DNA from: Streptomyces sp. CNQ-509
GTDB lineage: Bacteria; Actinomycetota; Actinomycetes; Streptomycetales; Streptomycetaceae
DNA length: 64,000 nt
Assembly (NCBI RefSeq): GCF_001011035.1
Contig: NZ_CP011492.1
Span: 3,667,501-3,731,500 of the forward strand
Direction: 5' to 3'
Both the position numbers and the translations under genes were made by a program. Each line of letters begins with the position of its first letter. Position 1 is the stretch's first letter. Shown here in pieces: positions 19,612 through 26,403 of the stretch. The notes below the pieces were generated by a model, which was given only the letters and a program-made list of their open reading frames with translations, made no database searches and had not been told where the DNA came from.

Positions 19612-19629
19612 GTGCACTCGAAGTGCACT
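19612..19629 (+). promoter_or_regulatory. Putative integrase/Xis arm sites, left end
   Basis: Two GTGCACT copies start 11 bp apart (19612 and 19623), about 105 bp inside attL. The same pair with the same spacing lies at the other end of the element. This is the geometry of arm-type sites for a tyrosine integrase or its excisionase; the binding protein is inferred. Confidence 0.65.
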
Positions 19630-19712
19630 GCGCCTTGGGCCCGGACTTGAACTTGGAGGCAACCCGGCTGATGCCGTGCACCGTGCCGGAGCTGACACCA
19701 GCGCACGCCCTC

Positions 19713-19934
19713 TTACCCCTGCTCGCCGTCGTTCCGGCGGGGCCGCCGGCACTCCTGATCGGCATACCCAATCTCATCAGGGTGGCGATGTATGCGGGCC
19801 AGCTTCCATGCCGTTGCGGAATCGAGTCCATGTCCGTACCGGATGACCAACTGGCGCGCTCGCCAGGTCGTGGCAGGCGCCAGCAGCCAGCGGATCAAGG
19901 GAAAGGAAGGGGGCGCCGGCCGGCGCCGGATCAT
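19713..19934 (-). CDS. Small basic protein, third gene of the RHIM-like operon
   Basis: A 73-residue Arg-rich protein (MIRRRPAPPS; RWLLAPATTWRARQLVIRYG; RIHRHPDEIGYADQ). Its ATG overlaps the TGA of the upstream NTPase gene in an ATGA junction, which argues for real, coupled translation even though I recognise no family. It is predicted helical and highly basic, with no membrane segment. It could be a regulator or nucleic-acid-binding accessory of the NTPase system. Confidence 0.5.
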   Translation of the reverse strand: MIRRRPAPPSFPLIRWLLAPATTWRARQLVIRYGHGLDSATAWKLARIHRHPDEIGYADQECRRPRRNDGEQG

Positions 19935-22081
19935 TGTGATGTGCCATTGTCGCCAGCCGTACTCTCCTCGGATTCGTTAGCGGTGACCGGTTTCCTTAGA
20001 GGGCAGTCCGGATGGGCGCAGGTACCATGCTCGCAGGCGCTCAGCTTCGCCAGAGCGAAGCGTGCATCGATGATCGCTTGGTCGTCACGCTCCGGGCTTC
20101 CGTACAGGAAGCGGTACATGGCATCGAGCGGGGTGTGCTGGTCGCGCACCTCTGTGAGAATTCCGAAGGTAAAGTCCCGCTGCAGTTGACCTCCATGGGC
20201 TGCCTGCGCCCAGGTGAGCAGAGAGCGGAATGTCTGCTCGCGAAGTGCGGGGTGGCGCAGTGCCGCCAGCCAACCGCTGATGAGGAAGTCCCTAACATCT
20301 GGCGACTTCTGGGCAATTTCCACCAGCCGCTTCAGAACAGTTGCGGCGCCCTCCGGATCAACCAAGGCAAGAAATGCCCGGGGGCCTGCTGGATGCCCTG
20401 AATATTCCTCAAACCAGCCTTCAACGACGCCAGCGACACGCGCGAGTGCACCAGATCCTCTCGCAGCGTGGCTCACCAACGCCTTGGCGGCGACCTTTGT
20501 TGCGTCATCATCCTGTGCAAGTATGTGACGGAGGCGCACGAGTGCTCGACTCGGCCAACGTTGGCCGTATTCTCCGCTGCACGCCAAGGCTACTGTCATA
20601 CGCTGGGCGCCATTGCTTTTCCCTGCCCAATTGAGAAGCATCCTGTGCGTCTCGCGGGCGAGTTCGTCGGTAAACGCTGCTTCCGTCAGTAAGCGTGCTA
20701 CGACGGGGATCCGATCACTGCCCATATCCACAGCATTGATCCAATCCCCGATGAGAGGAAAGAATGGCCCATCGACAGCGGTCCGGGAGAGTTCCAGAAC
20801 GCGTTCACCGATCTGCTGGGACCACGACTCCGCAATCCCACCGGGCGCCGAGATTCGCTTCAACCACTCCGTGGTCTCGTCCCGTTCGTCAGCCCAATGA
20901 TGCCAGTCGGTGCGAATGGCTGCGACTGCGAGTCCAGGTTTGCTGTCGAATCCCGCTCGGTCGTCCGGCGTAACATCCACTCCGACAGCCCTCATGCGGC
21001 GGCGTGGACTCCGACCTTCACGGAAGCGCCGAGCAGCAGGAGCGCCCTGTGGGTTGAATTCGGCTGCAGCCCGAATACACGTCTCCAGCGGAGCGTCTTC
21101 GAGGTAGGCAGCAGCCAAGAGCATGACCCGGTCCTGTCCGCGGGTACCTGCCTCGGTCAGCGTCTGCTCCAGAAAATTCGTCCAGAGCAGGACTTCGTCC
21201 CGGATAGACTTGAGTTCCTTGTTGCCCTGGTCTCGCGTCTCCGCCGACTGCCGGTTCGCAATTTTCTCCAGGGCCCGGCTGACTCCTTGCGGCTCGATAC
21301 GCTGGAGGCGCTCGGCAATCTCGACTGCATCCTGCGGACTGACGCTGTCGGGGAAGAGATCTGCGAAGATCCCGGCGCTCGGATCGGATGGAGTGGGGGT
21401 GCGGAGAATGCCACGCGAGGTGCCCTGGTTCGGATCCTGCTTCAGCCAGGACGCGTGCTGGGGAGCCCGAAGTCGATGGACAAGATGTTTGTGCGCAACA
21501 TCGAGAGGAGCGGGGCGCACGGCATCGACCACGTAGCGGATCTCATCCTTCCAACCGTGTGGTCGGCACAGCACGACGAGGAACGCTCCGGCTGAACGCA
21601 GTTGATCGGCCCAGGTCACGAGAGCCTGGGCGGCAGCCGGTGAAAGTGGCCGGGTGGACACGTCGATGATGTAGCCGCGCCCGGCCATCGGGGGTGGCAG
21701 AGTCGTGTCGTCAGGCGCCTCGTCGTCATCCCAGTCAGGAGATACGTAGAAGAGTCCTGCGGAGGCGGCGCGTGTCGGCTGAGATTCGATCAGTGCGCGC
21801 ACGGCAGAGGTGCGGCGTCCGTTTCCGGTCTCGCCAGCGACAACGGCGATGCTGAAGCCACGCAGCAGATCAGCTGCGCGCTGCGGGGTTGGCGTGTAGG
21901 CCCATAACGGTTCTTCAGCTGCCTCCAGATGCTGCCGAGGAACCGGCCACATCGGCAGTTTTGGGCGGTGCTGGAAGGTGATCGAACCATAGTTGTCGCC
22001 ACCGATCTGCGCCGCGGGTGCGTAGACGCCGGCCATCGACTGTTGCGGGCTGGCCGACGGAGACGAATGTGACGACGTCAC
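19931..22081 (-). CDS. Large NTPase with N-terminal RHIM-like amyloid motif (candidate immune receptor)
   Basis: A 716-residue protein. Residues 24-34 (AQIGGDNYGSI) closely match the C-terminal motif of the upstream protein (VQIGRDNVGQV). A variant P-loop follows at 83-91 (GETGNGRRT, Arg where Lys is usual), then a Walker-B-like hydrophobic strand (GAFLVVLCRPHG) and a long helical C-terminal half, as in STAND/NLR-type receptors. Near the end CEHGTCAHPDC (about 683-693) could bind zinc. The GTG start overlaps the upstream stop by 4 nt. I infer a sensor that templates assembly of the effector on activation. No exact family is recognised and GC is lower than in the chromosome. Confidence 0.8.
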   Translation of the reverse strand: MTSSHSSPSASPQQSMAGVYAPAAQIGGDNYGSITFQHRPKLPMWPVPRQHLEAAEEPLWAYTPTPQRAADLLRGFSIAVVAGETGNGRRTSAVRALIESQPTRAASAGLFYVSPDWDDDEAPDDTTLPPPMAGRGYIIDVSTRPLSPAAAQALVTWADQLRSAGAFLVVLCRPHGWKDEIRYVVDAVRPAPLDVAHKHLVHRLRAPQHASWLKQDPNQGTSRGILRTPTPSDPSAGIFADLFPDSVSPQDAVEIAERLQRIEPQGVSRALEKIANRQSAETRDQGNKELKSIRDEVLLWTNFLEQTLTEAGTRGQDRVMLLAAAYLEDAPLETCIRAAAEFNPQGAPAARRFREGRSPRRRMRAVGVDVTPDDRAGFDSKPGLAVAAIRTDWHHWADERDETTEWLKRISAPGGIAESWSQQIGERVLELSRTAVDGPFFPLIGDWINAVDMGSDRIPVVARLLTEAAFTDELARETHRMLLNWAGKSNGAQRMTVALACSGEYGQRWPSRALVRLRHILAQDDDATKVAAKALVSHAARGSGALARVAGVVEGWFEEYSGHPAGPRAFLALVDPEGAATVLKRLVEIAQKSPDVRDFLISGWLAALRHPALREQTFRSLLTWAQAAHGGQLQRDFTFGILTEVRDQHTPLDAMYRFLYGSPERDDQAIIDARFALAKLSACEHGTCAHPDCPLRKPVTANESEESTAGDNGTSQ

Positions 22082-22479
22082 TGGCCACTCCCCGTGTCCA
22101 CTTGGCCGACGTTGTCCCGCCCTATCTGCACGGTCGGCCCCGTGTTCCCTGTCGCTGTTTGCGTAACGGCACCGGGCTTACCAGCCGGACCGCGACCGGC
22201 CAGCTCAGATAGATCGGCGGCAGCGTCGGGAAAGTCTTCCACCAAGGTGATCAAGCGTCGTTGCCATCGGTCACGGAGCACGGCAGGATCAATCGTTCCG
22301 GCCTGCTCCTGATCAGCATCCAGCCGGTCCAGTTGACGCCGCTCCTCAGCCTCACCGCCGTGTCGGAATATCCTGGCCGCCAGTTTCCGGGTAGAAGACC
22401 ACCCGGCCTTGATCATGTCAGCTACCAGCACAGCAGCGGCAGCAGTGGCAACTGTAACGAGTCGCGCGTCGTCGCTCAC
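22078..22479 (-). CDS. Small helical putative effector with C-terminal RHIM-like motif
   Basis: A 133-residue protein. A hydrophobic helix at residues 7-25 (LVTVATAAAAVLVADMIKA) could insert into or lie on the membrane. Amphipathic charged helices follow (about 28-95). A Gly/Thr-rich linker then leads to TVQIGRDNVGQVD (116-128). VQIG fits the RHIM core pattern (I/V-Q-I/V-G), and the motif matches the N terminus of the next gene product. Small helical effectors with such tails next to NLR-like receptors are known as bacterial amyloid-signalling (BASS) pairs, with pore-forming effectors among them. Membrane killing is inferred, not shown. Confidence 0.72.
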   Translation of the reverse strand: MSDDARLVTVATAAAAVLVADMIKAGWSSTRKLAARIFRHGGEAEERRQLDRLDADQEQAGTIDPAVLRDRWQRRLITLVEDFPDAAADLSELAGRGPAGKPGAVTQTATGNTGPTVQIGRDNVGQVDTGSGQ

Positions 22480-22748
22480 GACCTCAGCCCCCCCTTGCGG
22501 TGCACACCGGCACCGTAGATGACTCGTGGAACTTGAATGGTCGCAGCGAGTGAGAAGCGGCGAAAGAGGGCATTACAGGATGGCTGGAATCATTCGCCCA
22601 CCAGCGCGGTCCACACGCAGGCGGAGATCGAACGGCCCGGCTACGGTGCGAGACCTGCCGCCTTCCCCCGACCGCTGGCCAGGCCAAGCCCACCACGAGT
22701 CTCAAGTAGGCGGTCGCAGAGGTTGGATGCCATCCGCGATACGGCGAC

Positions 22749-23415
22749 GCTCGCCGGGATGTCGTGGTTCAGCCGGACCCTGCGGTGAGGCAGGGTGGCG
22801 AGGCGGATCGCTACCTCGACACAGGTACTGTCACGGCCTCCGCCGTCCACTCCTTGCGCCAGCTCGAAGATGTCGGGTAACGGTCCTCGGTCGCACCGGC
22901 CATGAAGTCCTCCTCGCCCAGGGTCCGGGCGTCGTCGAGCACGTCGGGCGTGGTGTGGGGTTCAATCTGGGGGATGAGGAGGCTGGCAGCGCACTGCCGG
23001 CCTTCGCCCGCTGGTACCGCGAGGGAGCACACCGGGAAGGCACGCACGAGTGCTTACGCCGGGAACTCGCCGAGGAACTCGTGCAGATCGGTCATCCGGA
23101 GCTGGGTGCCCGCCTGGACGAGATCACCTTCACGCCGGTGCGAACCGTGCTGGACGACCCGTTCAAGGTGCCAGGGAAATCCCATCACCAGCTCCGTTTC
23201 ATCGAGGTCTGCGACCTCGACCCACGGACCATCACCGCGGCCCTGCTCAAGCAACGGCTGTTCACACTCGGAGAGCAGCCCGAGGAGACACAGGTCATAG
23301 GGGTTCGGGGAGAGGATGTCAGACACGGTCGCCGCGACGAGCACTACATCGCTCCGCAAACGGCCTCCTCTTCGGCAGCCGCCGCCTGCACGCCGACCTT
23401 CCAGTGCTGCGCTGA
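22749..23415 (+). pseudogene. Decayed NUDIX-domain gene (SMODS-associated-NUDIX-like)
   Basis: A NUDIX box remnant reads GTHECLRRELAEELVQIG. The surrounding protein (GFNLGDEEAGSALPAF; KSHHQLRFIEVCDLDP) resembles SMODS-associated NUDIX proteins as I remember them. The N-terminal part is scattered over other frames with stops (for example MSWFSRTLR then stop at 22786). Near 23363 the frame shifts again, after which LLFGSRRLHADLPVLR completes the expected C terminus. At least two frameshifts make it non-functional. It is divergent from the RHIM-like operon and may be a relic of a signalling or defence locus. Confidence 0.6.
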
Positions 23416-23500
23416 CCCGGAATGGCTCGGACCACCCCCGCGAGCACACATCCCAGCGGGACCGACGGCTACCGGGCCACCCGCGGCGACGCTCCGCGAT

Positions 23501-24058
23501 TCACGCCCTGTGCAGAGGGGCGCGCATCATGGCGGCGAAGACCGGGGAGTCGGGGAAGGGTTGTTGTTCGCCGATCTTGTCGTAGCCCCACCGTTCGTAC
23601 ACGGCTTGGACCTTCCCGCCACCGGCTTTCGGGTTGACCAGCAGCGTGACGCGCTGTTCGGCGCGAGGGGCGAGGAGGTGTTCGTGGAGGGCCTGCGCGG
23701 TGCCGGTGCCTCGCCAGGGCTTGCGGACGACGATCTCGTTGAGGGCGAGGGTGCGGTGGCCGTCCTCGGTGGTGTAGCCGTCGGGCAGCGGGGTGGTCAT
23801 GGTCTTCCACCACCGGGTGTTCGGGGCGAGGGGGACGCAGTACGCGAAGCCAACCGGGGTGTCGTCTTCGTAGCCGATGGCCGCCTCCCAGCCGGGGGCT
23901 GTTGAGTGGCCCGAGAGGCGTTCATTGAAGCGTTCACGGGAGTAGAACGGTCCGGTCAGGCCGAGGTCGCCGGCCCGGACTTCGACGTGGATGTCGCACA
24001 TCGTCTGGCGTACCTCCTCGATGCGGCTCTGGTCGTAGCGCTGGAATTCGACGGTCAC
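23501..24058 (-). CDS. GNAT-family N-acetyltransferase
   Basis: A 185-residue GNAT protein with acetyl-CoA-binding motif A in LNEIVVRKPWRGTGTAQALHE and a preceding strand pair (WEAAIGYEDDTPVGFAYCV). Its start overlaps the upstream XRE/TPR gene by 4 nt (ATGA), so the pair is co-translated. Its place beside a lanthipeptide cluster suggests tailoring, self-protection or modification of the regulator; no substrate can be read from the sequence. Confidence 0.82.
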   Translation of the reverse strand: MTVEFQRYDQSRIEEVRQTMCDIHVEVRAGDLGLTGPFYSRERFNERLSGHSTAPGWEAAIGYEDDTPVGFAYCVPLAPNTRWWKTMTTPLPDGYTTEDGHRTLALNEIVVRKPWRGTGTAQALHEHLLAPRAEQRVTLLVNPKAGGGKVQAVYERWGYDKIGEQQPFPDSPVFAAMMRAPLHRA

Positions 24059-25320
24059 GGGCGTGTGCTCTTTTCTGTTCGGGCGGCTTGGGCTTCGAGC
24101 CAGTGGCGGGTCTCGGCGGCGCGGGGTGCCACCCTGGTCAGCCGCTCACCGAAAGCATCCAGCAGGCCGGAGATGCGGCCGTGCCGGGTCTCTGCCGGCA
24201 CCTTCAGAGCCGTGGTGACCGCGGGTTCCAGGTCGTCCTGCCCGAGTTGGGCGTGCGCGAGGTGCGCGAGTGCGAGGGCTCGGTTTCGCTGGAAGCCGGA
24301 CCGCAGCAGGGTGAGGTGGCGGTGGGCGTGTGCTTCGGCTTCCGCCCAGCGGCCCAGGGTCAGTTGGGTGGTCAGGGCCAGCAGTTCCAGTTCGGCCTGG
24401 TCGTAGAACGCCATCCACGGTGGTCGGTGGGCGTCGGCGTCAGCGCGGTCCAGGGCGTGCTGTGCGTGGTCCAGTGAGCGGCGGGCGGCGGGGGTATTGC
24501 CGTCGTCGGCACGGTGGACGGCGGTGCGGGCGTGGGCGAGGGAGGCGTACAGCGGGTCGCGGCGGGTGATGGGGGTGCTGCGGGCGGCGTCGTCGGCGGC
24601 GAGGGCGTCCGTGCTGCGGCCGAGCTGGCGGTACAGCGCTCCGGCGTGGCCCCAGACACGGAACTGCACCGCCGGATCGGCGGACAGCCCGGCGAGGGTC
24701 ACGGCCTTGTTCAGGTGCTGCGTGGCCTCGTCCAGGCGTCGGCCGTCGATGGCAGCCCACATAGCCGACGAAGTGAAGGCGGCGGCCAGGGAGTACAGCT
24801 CTCCGCGTACCCGCTGGCTGGCGATGCTGTTCTGCTGCAGGTCCAGCGTCTGGGCGGCCAGGCGGACGGCCCGAGCCTCCACGGCCTGGGTGCCTCCATG
24901 ACGGTTGTCCGAAGCCACAAGATCGGCGAGCTTGGCGGTGAGACGGTCCACGTCCGAGCTTCCGATGCGCGGTAGAGGACTGCTCATGCTTGCCAAGGGC
25001 ACAGCCGCTGTGCCGGCGCTGGCGGTGATGAAGGTGCGTCGCCGCACAGGATCCTCCGGTGGTGCTGGGTGGGTGCCTTTCCCTCGCCGGACGAATCCCA
25101 GGTCCTCGGGTGACTTCCCTGTCACTGTTTCCAGTGCGACGCGCTGCTTGGCCTGAGGCCAGGCGACTTCGCCGCTCAGCCAGCGGCGCACGCTGCGGTC
25201 GGTCAGCATTCCCCGACGGCCTGACATCTGCCCGATGGCGTCATTGACCTCCTCGGCGAACTCGGTCTCGGTCATGCCGGTTTCGGCGAGGTGAGTGGCT
25301 AAGGCCGTGTTCAGGGCCAT
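24055..25320 (-). CDS. Helix-turn-helix/TPR-type regulator
   Basis: A 421-residue protein. The N terminus (about 1-75) has a helix-turn-helix (MTETEFAEEVNDAIG, DRSVRRWLSGEVAWPQ). A twin-Arg-like hydrophobic linker (RRRTFITASAGTAAVPLA) follows, then a TPR-like all-helical region (about 130-410) as in peptide-responsive actinomycete regulators. It is divergent from the lanthipeptide genes and likely controls them. It is co-translated with the GNAT gene. Confidence 0.82.
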   Translation of the reverse strand: MALNTALATHLAETGMTETEFAEEVNDAIGQMSGRRGMLTDRSVRRWLSGEVAWPQAKQRVALETVTGKSPEDLGFVRRGKGTHPAPPEDPVRRRTFITASAGTAAVPLASMSSPLPRIGSSDVDRLTAKLADLVASDNRHGGTQAVEARAVRLAAQTLDLQQNSIASQRVRGELYSLAAAFTSSAMWAAIDGRRLDEATQHLNKAVTLAGLSADPAVQFRVWGHAGALYRQLGRSTDALAADDAARSTPITRRDPLYASLAHARTAVHRADDGNTPAARRSLDHAQHALDRADADAHRPPWMAFYDQAELELLALTTQLTLGRWAEAEAHAHRHLTLLRSGFQRNRALALAHLAHAQLGQDDLEPAVTTALKVPAETRHGRISGLLDAFGERLTRVAPRAAETRHWLEAQAARTEKSTRP

Positions 25321-25569
25321 GTCTTCACGCTAGGACTCGGCAGCGGGCGGCAGTGGTAAAGAGAGTGTCAAATCGTCCTGTGCTGCGCGCGCTGCCGCGG
25401 GGCACTTCGGCCTGTTCATGACCGTCTCCGCCCAGTTGTCTAGGTGTAGCCAGACCCTCACGCACAGGAGCGGGAGCAGAAATATCGCCCACAGGCGACG
25501 TCATCAGCTCAGCCCGTGCGTGACGGGCGCTGGCACACCTCGTACCAAACCGCAGAGGCGGAGACGACA

Positions 25570-25815
25570 ATGAGCGCCAGAGATCTGGGGATGGGCCATC
25601 GGTCGCACCCATGGCTGGGCCGCCGAGTAGTCGACACCGAACACGGCGACCGGGTGGGCGTCCTCCAGGCCGTCGCGCCCGACGTGGACGACATTCGCAC
25701 GGAGCCCGTTCTCGCGGTGCCGAGCACGCCGCCGGTGGCGTGGCTGGCTCCTGAGCGCGGCGGTGGCTGCGAGTGGACCACGAGTCTCACGGCGATCCGG
25801 GAGGCGGCCCGGTGA
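25570..25815 (+). CDS. Small conserved-type protein upstream of the lanthipeptide genes
   Basis: An 81-residue protein (MSARDLGMGH; GRRVVDTEHGDRVGVLQAV) with a predicted beta-rich core resembling a PRC-barrel-like strand pattern. The family is not certain. Its stop overlaps the GTG start of the next small gene (GTGA). It is the first gene of the rightward transcription unit, divergent from the regulator. Confidence 0.6.
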   Translation: MSARDLGMGHRSHPWLGRRVVDTEHGDRVGVLQAVAPDVDDIRTEPVLAVPSTPPVAWLAPERGGGCEWTTSLTAIREAAR

Positions 25816-26000
25816 CACCGCCACGGCATGCGCGTCCTGCTGAGCCCATCCGATTAAGCGTGTGGCGCCCCGTTGCCCTCCTCGCCCTTCTGGGCACCGC
25901 GGTCCCGGCGGCGTTCATCTCGCAGGCCCGTGGCGAACCGGCGGCGATTTCAACTCCGGATGTCCAGGCGGAAGGGCAAGGGGACGGGCGTCGCGTGTAG
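25812..26000 (+). CDS. Small single-pass membrane protein
   Basis: A 62-residue product starting at GTG overlapping the previous stop. One hydrophobic segment (WRPVALLALLGTAVPAAFI) is followed by a short outer tail ending GDGRRV. It could assist export or immunity, as the cluster has no obvious transporter. This is inference from position. Confidence 0.5.
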   Translation: MTPPRHARPAEPIRLSVWRPVALLALLGTAVPAAFISQARGEPAAISTPDVQAEGQGDGRRV

Positions 26001-26130
26001 GCACACGCTGACCTCCCCACACAATCCGGCCGCGTATACGCAGCTCCCAGTCTCCTGGTCCTTGCGCCGCTCGGCGTCGCGACCAGGTCGCATCACCAGT
26101 GAGAAGCACCATCGACCAATTGGAGGAATC

Positions 26131-26289
26131 ATGCTTACGAACGTCGAGCTGACCCAGGCCGCCGCACCCGTGGCCGACGTTATCGACCTGGACCTGAACG
26201 TCAGCATCGTCACCACCGGCCCGGTGGCCGCGGCCCTGCTGTCGTCCACGGACGACGGTTGCGACACCGTCCGCGGCGGCGACTGCTGA
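26131..26289 (+). CDS. fxlA: FxLD-family class I lanthipeptide precursor
   Basis: A 52-residue precursor with GGAGGA 3 nt upstream of the ATG. The leader carries VIDLDLNVSIV (17-27), the FxLD motif with Ile in place of Phe. The likely core (about 28-52) contains Thr28, Thr29, Ser38, Ser39, Thr40 and Thr46 for dehydration and only two Cys (44 and 52), so at most two lanthionine rings. TDDGC places Asp42-Gly43 beside Cys44, a typical site for aspartimide formation by the partner methyltransferase. It is followed by the complete B/C/methyltransferase set. Confidence 0.88.
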   Translation: MLTNVELTQAAAPVADVIDLDLNVSIVTTGPVAAALLSSTDDGCDTVRGGDC

Positions 26290-26310
26290 AGCAGTTGACC
26301 CGGCTCTGAC

Positions 26311-26360
26311 GCCCCCGGGGTGTCTGCGGCGAGGAAGTCTCGGTGCGGGCCCCCGGGGGC
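26311..26360 (+). terminator. Partial terminator/attenuator between precursor and dehydratase
   Basis: GCCCCCGGGG (26311-26320) can pair with CCCCGGGGGC (26351-26360) across a 30-nt loop, just after the precursor stop. Such stems commonly let more precursor than enzyme be made. Confidence 0.5.
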
Positions 26361-26403
26361 CATGCCCAAAAGCCCAGGTCGCGGCGTGGAGAGGCAGCAG
26401 AAG

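Noticed and set aside
22526..23905. 459-codon open frame on the plus strand as a single protein
   Set aside because: Only its middle part (about 22950-23350) resembles a NUDIX protein; the rest is out of frame or antisense to the GNAT gene, so it was called a pseudogene instead.
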